Source: Pratylenchus scribneri
Taxonomy: Eukaryota; Nematoda; Chromadorea; Rhabditida; Pratylenchidae
Assembly: GCA_030063045.1 (NCBI GenBank)
Contig: JAQSEB010000025.1
Coordinates: 310,001-374,000 of the forward strand
Length of the DNA: 64,000 nucleotides
Reading direction: 5' to 3'
The translations under genes and the position numbers were made by a program. Below the pieces are notes generated by a model that saw only the letters and a list, made by a program, of their open reading frames with translations, was not told the origin of the DNA and did no database searches. Positions 1-12,660 of this stretch are shown one piece after another. The first letter of the stretch is position 1; each line of letters opens with the position of its first letter.

Positions 1-589
1 ATAGAGGTGACAGGACCAGAAAGAACTGGCCCTGCCACCAAAGTCATCTCCACCCACCCACCAATGAGTTAAATATTGAGGAAAATTTTTGCCACTTGCC
101 AAATGGCGCGCAAATCGTCAGCGTTACCTGTGCGATTTGCTTTTGACCCTGCAAGATTGCGACCGCACTTGGATTGCGACCGCACTTGAACCTCCGCTCG
201 GAGCCATTTTCAGTCCTTGCTCCCTGAACCCGCGGCATGGACGGAAAAAATGCAAGTCGCTTATATAGAAACCCAAATTACTTCGGGGAATTGTTTGTGG
301 GAAGCAGCCAGAGGATGGGGAAAAAGGAACAAGGGAATGACCAAAGCATTCTCTCTCGCCCTTTCTCTCATTTCTCTACCCCCCACTGGCGACTGGCCAT
401 TGGACAATGGGCATAGGCCATGGGGGCATTGGCTTGTTTTTCCCCATCTCTTTATTGCCTTTAGCACTAATCCAAGTTTTTGTAATTTAATTCTCCCTTG
501 TGGCCAATATATTTGATTTAATTTTTTATTTAAATTAATAAAAAAATTTTATTTAATAAACAAAATTAATTAATTTCCATTTTTTTCAG
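1..589. other. No exon recognised; probable intron of ADCK1-like gene
   Basis: The segment ends in a pyrimidine-rich acceptor just before the first recognisable kinase exon at 590, so its right part is probably intron. A short open stretch at 217-516 resembles nothing I know and is not called. An 18-bp direct duplication (gattgcgaccgcacttg-type) lies at about 157-191. The AT-rich tail at 502-580 has a diverged second copy near 6305-6385. Confidence 0.4.
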
Positions 590-1424
590 AGAACTCATAT
601 TCAAGAATTCGCGGCCACTTTGATTCCTCAAATCTCCGTTCTGTTGGACTCAATCCCTCGCCAAATGTTGCTTATATTGAAAACGTATGATTTGTTGAGG
701 AGCATTGCATTTCGATTAAAAGCGGAACATCGATTGGACAGTTTCACTGAAGTAAGTAATTGGGGAACATTTGCAAAATTGGTGATTAAGGAATTTTGTT
801 TTGACTAGTTAGAAATTATTTTTTAGGTTTTTAAGATTTAAAAATAAGTAACAATATCTCCAAATAACCAATTTTTGAAATTTTGAATCTTCGCATTAAT
901 ATGACATTTATTTCATCAAAATAATTGGTAATCTTGGTAAAAGGGGGAATGTTGAGATTTTAAGATGTGTTTAACTTATTCCAAGGTAAATGTTGGAATT
1001 GGACTTATAAATTGACAAAAATATATGATAAAATTGAGGCTGAATTCATCATTTCGCGTTAACAATAATTTGTCACTTTTCTTGGTAAAATTTTGAAAAG
1101 TTATCCCACCACATGGCAAAAATACTAAAAGGCCGAATGAATATTAGACAATAAATTAGCTCAAAAAATCGCATTTAAAAACATTTGAAAAATAAATTTT
1201 TTAACAAAATCAATTCTGCACCATTTCCGGAATTTCATTTAAGCAAATTTATCAATTTAATTTAGTTGGCCAAATATTGTACCCGGGCCGTGTACAAACA
1301 TTCAATCCAAGCAGCCCATCACTCTTTGCTCAGACAAATTCGTTTATATGTTGCAATGTACTTTATGCTGGCCAAAATTACAATTTATGAATACTTTTTG
1401 ATTGTTAATGGATTATTTTTGTGA
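590..1424 (+). CDS. ADCK1: ADCK1-like ABC1/AarF-domain kinase, C-terminal end (partial)
   Basis: Two exons are visible, 590-751 and 1266-1424, both phase 0, joined across a 514-bp GT-AG intron with donor gtaagt. They encode the last ~106 residues of a protein whose 5' part lies left of the window. The first exon contains PQISVLLDSIPRQMLLILKT, the hallmark block near the C terminus of ADCK1-type mitochondrial atypical kinases. The second exon encodes a hydrophobic helical tail, as in that family, and ends in TGA at 1422-1424. The UbiB-family catalytic motifs lie upstream and are not in the window. ADCK1 orthologues are inner-membrane/intermembrane-space proteins linked to lipid and cristae homeostasis. 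Family assignment rests mainly on the IPRQMLLILKT block, which is distinctive. Confidence 0.75.
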
Positions 1425-2794
1425 TTTTTTAATGATGTTTTTAATTTCTAAAAATTTAATATTTTGACTTAAATAATAATATTTTATTCATTTTGTTTAC
1501 AAATATTTACAACTAGAAACATTTTGATTGATTAATTTTAAAAAGGGGCCACTTCATAAAGATAAGTGTAGTTTTATAGAAATAAAAACTATGTCTTTTT
1601 CTAGATGAAATTGCTCTAGTGAATAACATATTCCCATTCTTTTTTTTTAAATATAAGTTGAATTAAAAATTTTTAAACTCATTTTGTAGAGAAAATTCAA
1701 GCTTTTCGATTTATATTCATTAAATTACACCAAATTTTTGGACTTGATAAATTCAATTATGATGAAAATGATTGTTTAAATTGCATAATTTATTTTACCC
1801 AAAAATTCCTTCCCCAAATAATGCTGCTTTTCCATCACAATTTACCATCCTTACCCTTCCCTCCTCCCCGTCCATTTTGGGCCATATCGATTATTTAGTG
1901 CCAGTGCCAGCTTAGAATGGGCCATCAACTATAGTAAACATATCAATGAATGGACAAATTTTTTAATTTTTCAATTGATTATTTGGACAGAACTTATCGA
2001 AACGCGTCGAATGAAACCAAATTTGATTGGATTTAAATAATTTAAAAAAATTAAATTCAACATTTTTTACTTGGGGGTTTTTGGCGCATTGGAGGAATTA
2101 AAGGAAACATTTTTGAGATTTTTTATCATATTTTCCCTTAATAATTTATTTAATTCAAATTATCCATATTATTTTTAATTAATTTCCAATAATGACCTAA
2201 AGGGAGTATTTTTGGCAAATTGGAATTGGAAGCTTAATACTTAATAGAGAGAATATTTTGGGATTTTTTAAATCATATTTATTCCTTTTGTTTAATGAAG
2301 ATAAATAAATTCAAAGTATATTTTGAAAAATATCAAATTTTTTCATTGATAAAATAAATTAATGATGAAAATAATTGTTTAAATTACATCATTTCTATTT
2401 TCCAAAAATGCTGTCTTTTCCCTCCCACTCTCCAAAATGCCCTATTTTCTTTCCCTCCAAAAAGTCCCAAAAATTCTGCCTACAAAATTTAGTAAATTTT
2501 CTATTCATGTGAATTTAAATTGGCTGTGATGTAATATTGCATCAGAATCAGAACTGAAAATAAGATCATCTACAAAATGTAAACATCCTTTTCCTCCCTT
2601 TCTCAATTGCTCCTTTCTTTTGGGTAAAATCTGCAAAAAAACTTCCCATTGGTTCATTGTTTTCGCCGCACATATTCTTGGGGAAATAAATGACTATTTA
2701 TAAATCATTCCCATTCCATCAAATTGCCCCATTCTATCAATCAAATCTTAAAAAATAACGAAACCAAAAAATTCAAAATAGACCAATTATCATT
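1425..2794. other. AT-rich intergenic region
   Basis: No convincing gene. A decayed copy of the dispersed CGAAACGCGTCGAATGA motif lies near 1997-2015. An inverted or shared low-complexity block (aattgtttaaattgcat) occurs twice, near 1765 and 2370. Confidence 0.5.
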
Positions 2795-5700
2795 ATGAAA
2801 ACTTCTCGTCAAATTGACATAAAAGTTGGTTTTGGTTCGCATTTTCCGCTACCTTTTACAATTATTTCACTATTGAATCTGTTGCTAATAATTGTTGATG
2901 TGAAATGCATGGAGAATAAGGGAAAAGAAGAAGGTAAATTAGTCCTTTCCTTAACAAAACTTTCAAAAATGTTTTTCCATAAATTGACTTATTTTAATGG
3001 GATTTGCCACATCCTTAGAATAATAAACCGGGATGAAGGTTTTTTTTTTGCAGATTCATCAATTAAAAGCCAAAATAAAAGGGAGAATATTCGCTTTGGC
3101 TCAATTGATTTTTCCTCCTATATGCCTTTAATACAAATACAAAATGAGGAAACTAAAAAACAAACAGCAGGGATTCCGAAGGAAAATACAAAATATTGTT
3201 TCCAGCAGCAGTCATCCAACCGAATGCTACGATTTGCCATTGACAATGCCGCAAACACGAAAAGAGCTTGCCAATAAGAAGAAGGAAAGCATAATATTCT
3301 GCAAAAAATGTGGCAATCGAATGGATTTGACCCAATTATTTGATGGAGAAGGGAATATGGTGCTAGAGAAAATCGAACATAAAGTGCGTTTTGGTGGTGC
3401 TTACAGGCCTAAAGCCGACAATTTCGTCCAATCTGGACTTAGGGCTTCGGAATTATTATAACGAGATAGACTAATTCTAATAATAGATTGTCGATTTAGT
3501 TTAAGAAAATACAATTTTAGACTGATAATACAAAAATTTATAAACCAAAACTTATCTACGTTTAAAGAGGAGTTTAAATTTTTGTCCTTTTTGTCTCAAG
3601 GGTTTGAATTAGTTTACCCGGAACCCGGATGATATGGGCACAGTGGCAAGACCCGTCCAAGATCCTTTACCAGCAGCCCACTGGCGGGCCTATGTATCGA
3701 ATTGGATCTCTTTTTAAATGGTTTATTCCGGGTGAAAATTGGTAAATAAAAAAAAAGCGGGTTTAAAAAGGCAGATTGGGGCAATATTTGATGGATATGG
3801 TGATGGACATTGGACAGGACGAACAGGCAAAAAATTGTATATACAGTAGGCTGAATAGGAGAAGCCCTTAGGCATTAATGGCATTGAAAGTTTGAAATTT
3901 AAATTCCATAGATTACTTGAATGAGCCTAATTTAAAATTTTCGATTTGCTTGGAAGCCCAATTGAAATTTTTAGGTGATTAAATATCGCCTGTAATAATT
4001 AGGTAAATAGGAAATTCCAAAATTTGGGATTTTTTTTATAAATTAATTATCGTTTAAAAATTCGAGATTGTCAATGAAGCTAATTTTATAAGATGGACTT
4101 TATGAAAACATATTCAAACATTGAAAATAAATACTTGTATTTGCGAATTTTTAAATTTAACAACTATTAATTTTTGTTTAGGCAAAACTCAATTTTGTTC
4201 GTGAAACCGAATTTGATTATAAGACACAATCGAGAGGACATAAATTACGCTTTTTTGACGAAAATGGGAATGAGTTGCCGACAAAGACAAAAAATAACAT
4301 ATTTCTGACAGAAAAGGCTAAAATGAAACATTTGCTTAAATTGAAAGAAATTGACGAAAAATTTGCTAAAATTTTGCCAATTCAAGAAGAAAATCCAAAT
4401 CAATTGGTCACCAATTTAGTGGATTTAGATGAGAATGGCAATATGGTTCACAAAATGACACACAGAGTAAGAAGAAATTGATGGGAATAATAAACAATTT
4501 AGTCTGACATGTTTAAAATCAGTTCTAAACCTAAACCTGTTTAAATTGCAACCGGTTGATATTAAGTAGGATTCTAATATTCAATAAGCCAAATAAGTTT
4601 GTTTAAATAATTAATCTTGATTCACAAAATATCCGATAAATTAAAAATGGTTTAAGTTTAATTAAAATCAAACTAAATTTACCAATAATGTCAAAATCAT
4701 ATAAAAATTTCAATTAAACTTTTGTTTTAAAACACGGCAAAATGCTAAAATTTCAGACTAAAAATATTTTTGGAATTTTTACTTTTTAATATTCTCCATC
4801 CAAGGATATAGGCGAAGGACTCTTTTTATTTAATTCAAATCATCCATTTATTTTAAAATTTTAATTAATTTTAATACACAATAGCCATTTCAATAAATTT
4901 TGAACCTTAATTATTTTTAGTTAAATAATTCTGCTGATGGCAAATTGAAGCCATCATGGGAAATTCATGAAGACGGGAAAAATATACAATTCGAGAAAAT
5001 CGAAGATTTACATGAACATTTGGGTGGGAAAGGCAAGGCTGGAGAAGAATTAAAAAAATTAAGCATTGACATGAATGAAAATTTGCTCAAAAGAGAGGAA
5101 AAGAAATTCGGTACTGGTAAGGAAGAAATTGGGCAGCCAAATTCTACAAAAGATGACAAAATTGGAGATAAAATTTTGGTAAAAAGCGGCGAAATAAATT
5201 TATTGGGAAAGTCGAAAAAGAGACGAAAAAGAAAGTCAAAGAAAGCTAAGAAATTGAATGCTCTTGGTGGTCAACCTATTGGAGAGGGACAGTCAAGTTC
5301 GAGTTCAACAAAAAGAGAGGTAATGGGAAACGTTGTTTTGGCAGAAAATGGAAAAAAAAGCCTAAAATGTGGGTGAAAGGAAGGTGAATTTATTGGGTCA
5401 ATAAGTACCTTTTTGGCCATAATTTAACAAAGGAAAAATCAATTCGGGAAGTGAGTATATGCTATTCATCAATAGCCATAATTTTCCGGTAGAAAGTTGT
5501 CTTGATATTTTAAAAATACTTTATAGAATTCTCAAAATACTATATGAATTTATTGCATTAAAAGATAAATTATTTAAAACGATGATTTTTAAAAAGGCCA
5601 TATTCTAGAGGAAACTTTAATCTTTTCAGTGGTAAATTACTTCCTTAGAATTGTAACTTCTTCAATGAATTAACAAAAGAATTATCCAATGCAATTATAA

Positions 5701-5903
5701 TTACAGTTCTGAGTTCTGACGTCAATTGTTCATTTTTTTAATTAAAATGCCCTGATAAATTATTGCAAAAATAAATTTTCTAAAAAATTTTAATTTTTAT
5801 ATTCTCTACATATTTCAAATAATAGATTAAAGAAGTTGGAATTGAGAAGCAAAGTCAACGAATGAAAAATTTGTCTTTGGACTACAATGTGAAGGAGAAT
5901 TAA
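2795..5903 (+). CDS. Unrecognised secreted-type protein with repeated exon module (frame break in exon 2)
   Basis: Exon 1 (2795-2933) starts at ATG and encodes a signal-peptide-like segment with hydrophobic core FTIISLLNLLLIIVDVKC. Exon 2 starts at 3054 after a ttttgcag acceptor. Exon 3 is 4182-4466, exon 4 is 4921-5319 and exon 5 is 5826-5903 (stop TAA); the last three are phase 0 with good donors (gtaaga, gtaatg) and acceptors. Exons share a short module: GEGNMVLEKIEHKVR in exon 2, DENGNEL and DENGNMVHKMTHR in exon 3, HEDGKNIQFEKIEDLHEH in exon 4, suggesting internal exon duplication. Exon 4 is Lys/Ser-rich. Exon 2 reads in two frames: the frame from exon 1 stops at 3277, while the frame holding CKKCGNRMDL and the repeat is offset by one, opens near 3144 and stops at 3461. 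An indel, unrecognised splicing or two genes are possible. No family recognised. Confidence 0.5.
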
Positions 5904-7545
5904 TGAAACAATGCAAAATGGAATTGGATGAGGATGAATCCATTGAACAATTTTTTACAAGAAAAGGCGATAATCAATAATCATAAAGAAAAATAAAAAA
6001 ATCCTATCATTTTAAATTGTGTTTTTATGAGAAGTAAATTATTTCTTGGGTTTATGTACTATCCATAAGGTTGTTTTCATGGACAAATCTAAAATAATGA
6101 AGATAGTTTAGGGATGGCGTTTTAAGCAAATTCTATTTATTACATTTTTTTTTAAAATTTTTTCCAGCTTAGTTATTTCATCAATTCAAGAAGTCCCGCC
6201 TTTTTTCTCATTTCTTCTTTTGATTCACCCAGCTTCCAGCCGCCTTGCTTTGATTCCATTTTTTGCCCTTAAAATCTATCCCAAATCCGAATTTCAATTT
6301 TCCTTCTGGCCAGCATATTTAATTAAATTTTATTATTTAAATTAATAATTATTTAGTAAAACAAAATTAATTAATTATCTCGATTTATTAATAATTATTA
6401 TCATTTTTTCATCATTTTCTATATTCAACTATAGATTTTTTCTCAAAATTTTTTCCCCATAATAAAATATTTTGAAAAGTGATTCCCCTAATAAAAAGTT
6501 AATAGACCTCTGAATCGAAATTCCACTTGCTTTAATTCTCCTTTTTTTCTTCTTTTATCATAAAACAAGTGGGCGGAAAAATACGAAATGCTGGAATATT
6601 TTCGATGGAAGCAAAAATTTTATAGGGCACAATTGGCGAATGATTTTGCCCTCCAGCAATTGATGAACATTCGAACGATTCGCTTGAAAATCGAGAGAGA
6701 TCCAAAACAAAATGAGGTAAATAAGTAGAAAAAAAAGCCAAAGGGAGGAATGAGGTAAGCAAAACGGAGAATTGGAACATTCCCAAGGCACAAAAACAAA
6801 AATGTGGCCGAACAGCTGTCATCGCTTCTGGCTGTTTGCTTTTGCTTTGCTCATACTAAACCAACAGAAATATTTGTGCCCTCAGGGCGCCTTTTCACCG
6901 CCTGACATATTTTCATTCCGCATTTAATCCTTACCCCGGGGCTTGGTTGAATCCAACAATCCATGGCTCCTCAATATTCTTCATCCTCCATTCAATATGA
7001 TAGTTGAAAAGTTGGTTTTGCCTCCGTTAATCCAGACTGCTGTTGAAAGTGAAATGGCGAACCAAATCGAAATCCATTAATCCATCGGCACCTTTAATGC
7101 CCGATTTGACTCAATTTCTGGGTTTCTTTTTGCCTGAAATTCCCTCAAATAAATTTACCTAGTGCTTTATGAAATATTTTAATTTATTTTTATTTTTGTA
7201 TTATTTAATACAGATTAAAATTGGTTAAAAATTGATAAAAAAAATTAGAAGTTTACTTTATCCATCCAAAAAATGAGCAATGTTTTGGGATCTATAATTC
7301 CACAGACAAAAAAAATTAAATCAAATCTTTTATAAATTCAATTTTATTATTTGCTTTCCATAATTGCTCATCAATAGCCGGAATTATTTTATTTAAATTT
7401 GCTTAATACTTTTGATCATTTTTCAACCATTTTTAATATATATTTTTCAATCAAAATATTTATAATAATTCCCAACTTTTTTTAGAAATCAATTCTTGCA
7501 ATTTTCATTACTTTCCCTCTATAATATTCCTTTACTGCCTTCGAA
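5904..7545. other. Intergenic; one doubtful interrupted reading frame
   Basis: Mostly AT-rich. At 6802-7137 one forward frame is open for 112 codons except for two TAA codons (6925, 7078). It starts with a signal-peptide-like MWPNSCHRFWLFAFALLIL and then reads as balanced, higher-GC codons. This could be a dead secreted-protein gene, or chance. No homology recognised. Confidence 0.25.
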
Positions 7546-7791
7546 ATGGAACAATTGAACGAAATTCGCAAAATTTCGGAAAAGAATTTCCAAGAGGCCA
7601 GACAAAAGTTGTCAGAGGCACAGGCCAATGTGGAAATTGCCCAACAAAATTACACACAAGGAATGAGCCGAATTAAGCAACAAGAAGAGAATTGCAAACG
7701 CGAATTGGACGAGTCGAACAAGAAACGTGCCGAAATGATGAGGGATTTGGACGAGGCCAAACGAAGATTGAAAGAATTGGAGGCCAAGTGA
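7546..7791 (+). CDS. Small coiled-coil protein (81 aa)
   Basis: Single-exon ORF from ATG at 7546 to TGA at 7789-7791. Nearly the whole protein is one amphipathic coiled coil with regular heptads and alternating Glu/Lys/Arg and Gln, for example LDEAKRRLKELEAK at the end. There is no signal peptide or membrane segment. Codon use is more balanced and GC-richer than the flanks, supporting coding. A good donor (gaa|gtaagt) lies 60 bp after the stop and a tttcag acceptor at about 8529, so the transcript may carry a 3'UTR intron containing the 21-bp minisatellite. No family recognised; it could be a fragment of a longer coiled-coil protein. Confidence 0.55.
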   Translation: MEQLNEIRKISEKNFQEARQKLSEAQANVEIAQQNYTQGMSRIKQQEENCKRELDESNKKRAEMMRDLDEAKRRLKELEAK

Positions 7792-8017
7792 GAGCGCATT
7801 GAACAGCGGCATAGGACAGCGAACACAAATAGCCAGCAGAGAAGAGAAGTAAGTAAATTTAATTATTAAATGGTTAATAGGGTTTAATTAATTAATAAAA
7901 TTTTTCTAAAAGTATTTAAATTTTCTTGGAAATATTTTATTATGTTCACATTTTGTTTTCTGTATTTCACCAAAATATTTTGTATTCCATTAAAAAAGAT
8001 TTTTGTGTTTTTCTTTA

Positions 8018-8235
8018 AAGAAACACATTTTTTATTTAGAGAAACACATTTTGTGTATTAGTATAGAGAAACACATTTTATGTTTATAGAAACACATTTT
8101 GTGTTTAGAGAAACACATTTTGTGTTCAGAAAAACACATTTTGTGTTTAGAGAAACACATTTTGTGTTTAGAGAAACACATTTTGTGTTTAGAGAAACAT
8201 ATTTTGTGTTTAGAGAAACACATTTTGTGTTTCTT
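8018..8235. repeat. 21-bp palindromic minisatellite
   Basis: About ten copies of agagaaacacattttgtgttt. Each unit contains an inverted repeat, AAACACA-ttt-TGTGTTT, so every monomer can form a hairpin. The period is a multiple of three, which keeps frames open on both strands but does not make it a gene. Confidence 0.9.
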
Positions 8236-8762
8236 CTTCACTTACAATATATGTTTCATTAAAATAATTTCTGTTAAAAAACATTTTTTAAAAACTTTTT
8301 TTTGAAAAACATTTTTTTAGAAAACACTTTAGGCTTTCCAAACTGCATTTCACAATAATAAATTGTGTTTAATCAAAAAAAAAAAGTTGTGCCTTTTATT
8401 AAGCACATTTATTTTTATTTTATATTTCTATTTGTTATTTTTTAAAATTTGCCTATTACAAAGGGGAGAGATTAAATTATTGTAATGCAAATGCAAATAT
8501 ACCAAATTTTTTAATCCAACAAAATTTCAGGATGCTCCACCAAAACCTGATGCATGCAAAAAATTCAACCTCCAATCTAACAAAAATAGGCCATCGATCT
8601 TGTGTGTCTCCAACAACCAAAATTCTTTTTAGGATTCCGCAAATACAGCAAAATATTTCGAAAGCATCATCAGACACAGCACACATAATCCAAAATATTC
8701 ATACTCTGAATTATGTCCACCCAAATCACATCCACAAAAAACAAATATGCTTGACCAATTGA

Positions 8763-9200
8763 ATTTAATCATCCTGTTTGAATAAAATTATACAACAAAT
8801 TGAGAATTTTTATATTTATATATAAAAGTAATTACAAAAAGTGAATTTCAAAATCAAAATCGTCAAAAAAGTGAAATCTTTCAATATTTATCAAATTTAA
8901 AAGGTCAATGCTATAATTAAAATTCATTATTCGACGGATGGAAATATTTTAAGAGTTTGATGTGAGATTTCAATTTTTAGCCGAATTATCAAATTCATCA
9001 TCAAAAGTTCCATTTTTTTCCTTGAATATTGTATATTTATTTGTCCTCATTTAAGCATAATTCGGTTGTTTATCATGCATATAATTCCGATATTTACCAC
9101 ACTGCTGAATAAGAACATAGCAACAATCATTGCCAGAATCTTAAGTGTTTTTAGGTATGGCGTTTTATTTTATGTCAAAATTTAATGGAGATTTTAGTCC
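8763..9200. other. AT-rich spacer
   Basis: No gene or repeat recognised. There is a long run of short AT-rich tracts before the foldback element at 9212. Confidence 0.4.
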
Positions 9201-9211
9201 TCCTTTGGAAT

Positions 9212-9556
9212 GGTTACTATTTTTTTACCGAATAAAATATTGTTTTTGACTTCTAATAAATCGGGAACCGGTTTTAAATCCCATAATTATACCATTTTGT
9301 AGATCTCATCGCGACGCATCGAATGATATATCATTTGTCAAGTTTTGGCCAGAAATGAAAGAGTATTAAACCGTTTAAACCATTTTTCCAGTTTTTGGTT
9401 TATTACTCTTAAATTTTTGGCCAAAATGACAAATTAAATATCAATCGATGCGTCTCGATGAGATCTATAAAATGGTATAAGTTTTATGGGGTTTAAAACC
9501 GGTCCAGATTTATTAGAAGTCAAAAACAATTTTTTATTCGGTAAAAAAATATTTTC
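9212..9556. mobile_element. Foldback MITE with 10-bp target duplication (Mutator-like)
   Basis: Two arms of about 165 bp (9212-9385 and 9395-9556) are near-complementary over their full length, including ttttgacttctaataaatc, accggttttaaa and the gatctcatcg(a/c)gacgcatcga block. The element is flanked by the direct repeat CCTTTGGAAT at 9202-9211 and 9557-9566. A 9-11 bp duplication with long inverted arms is typical of non-autonomous Mutator-like elements. There is no ORF inside. Confidence 0.75.
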
Positions 9557-9569
9557 CCTTTGGAATTAG

Positions 9570-9690
9570 AATTAATTATCCGCGGGCGGTTAATGAAAAC
9601 AGTGCGGTTAATCAGTGCATGGCGGATAGTGCGGATAATCAATGTGGCGGATAAATAACGTTAATTAGCCCAAAATTATTGCACTTACCC
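9570..9690. repeat. Degenerate GCGGATAAT/GCGGTTAAT repeat
   Basis: Short, imperfectly repeated blocks: gcggttaat twice, gcggatagt, gcggataat, gcggataaat, spaced 10-25 bp apart. The block is GC-richer than its surroundings. Confidence 0.5.
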
Positions 9691-9974
9691 ATTCCGTGTT
9701 ACCGTTCCATGAACGGGATAATTAACCCTATTTGGAATTGAGGAACTGATTCTGTTGCTGATTTGGATGAATGAATTAAATGGGAAAAAAATAAATTCCA
9801 AAATTACTTCTCTTCTTTCAAGAAGAATGGCCGCCATTGCGCCATATCTTTTCATTCAACCTACCTACATTCCATTTTTTTTCTCTATCTTCTACATAAA
9901 TCCTCATCTTTCTTTTATCGTTTTCCATTGTACAGTGTACACATGGATCTCATTAAAAGTTTAAAGCTAAATAA

Positions 9975-11856
<1,882 letters not shown>

Positions 11857-12660
11857 AATATGCGACCATAAAAAACGAAAATAATAGATAAACGATGATC
11901 TTTTTTTTAAATAAATGTTGACCACCATCATCCATCATATTAAAATTTTATTTGATAATACAAAACCCCAAATTGTCATCATTCTATCATGCATTTTGGA
12001 TAATAATTTTTCTTCTTTGCTGCGAAAAATTGGTAAGAAAAGCAACCAAAAGCAATGAAAAAATAATCAAGTGAACAAGGCGGGACGAATTCATTTTGTA
12101 GTTAATTTTAATTATAAATGACGACTTTTTTACATTTTTCACAATGCATTTCTCCATTTTTTATAGCCATATTTTAAAGTTATCCATACACAAATCCTTT
12201 TTTTGATAATGGAAATCAAAGAAAAAAATCCATGAAATGATTATATAATCCTCATAAAAATTTATAAAATATCAGAGATGAATTTTGCACTTTTAGGCCA
12301 CACAGAAATGCAATTGGATTTTATGATAATTTCTTACATTAATTTTATTCAAATCCATTCCACATCCAATCCATTCACATACCCAGAGACTCGAAATTAT
12401 TGTGGATGGGTGTGGGTGGCCATAATGCTGGGCAAATTCAAATTTACTTCCTCTAAAAACCAAAATGAATTTATGTGATTGAAATACTAGTATGAATTAA
12501 TTTTCACATGGTGGTACTATTTATTTGCATTTATAATTTAACACAAAAAGATTTTTGTATGAACTACTTTAAAATATATATTTATAAATAAGGGAGAAAT
12601 TCATTGTGAAAAAATATTAAAGTCATCATTCACAAATCAGAATTAAAATAAACAAAAAAA
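11857..12660. other. AT-rich intergenic region
   Basis: Contains the probable 3'UTR of the Ran-like gene and otherwise AT-rich sequence. No further gene or repeat is supported. Confidence 0.5.

Noticed and set aside
217..516. 99-codon forward ORF near the left edge
   Set aside because: Low-complexity composition, a competing ORF on the opposite strand, and position in the likely intron before the kinase exon.
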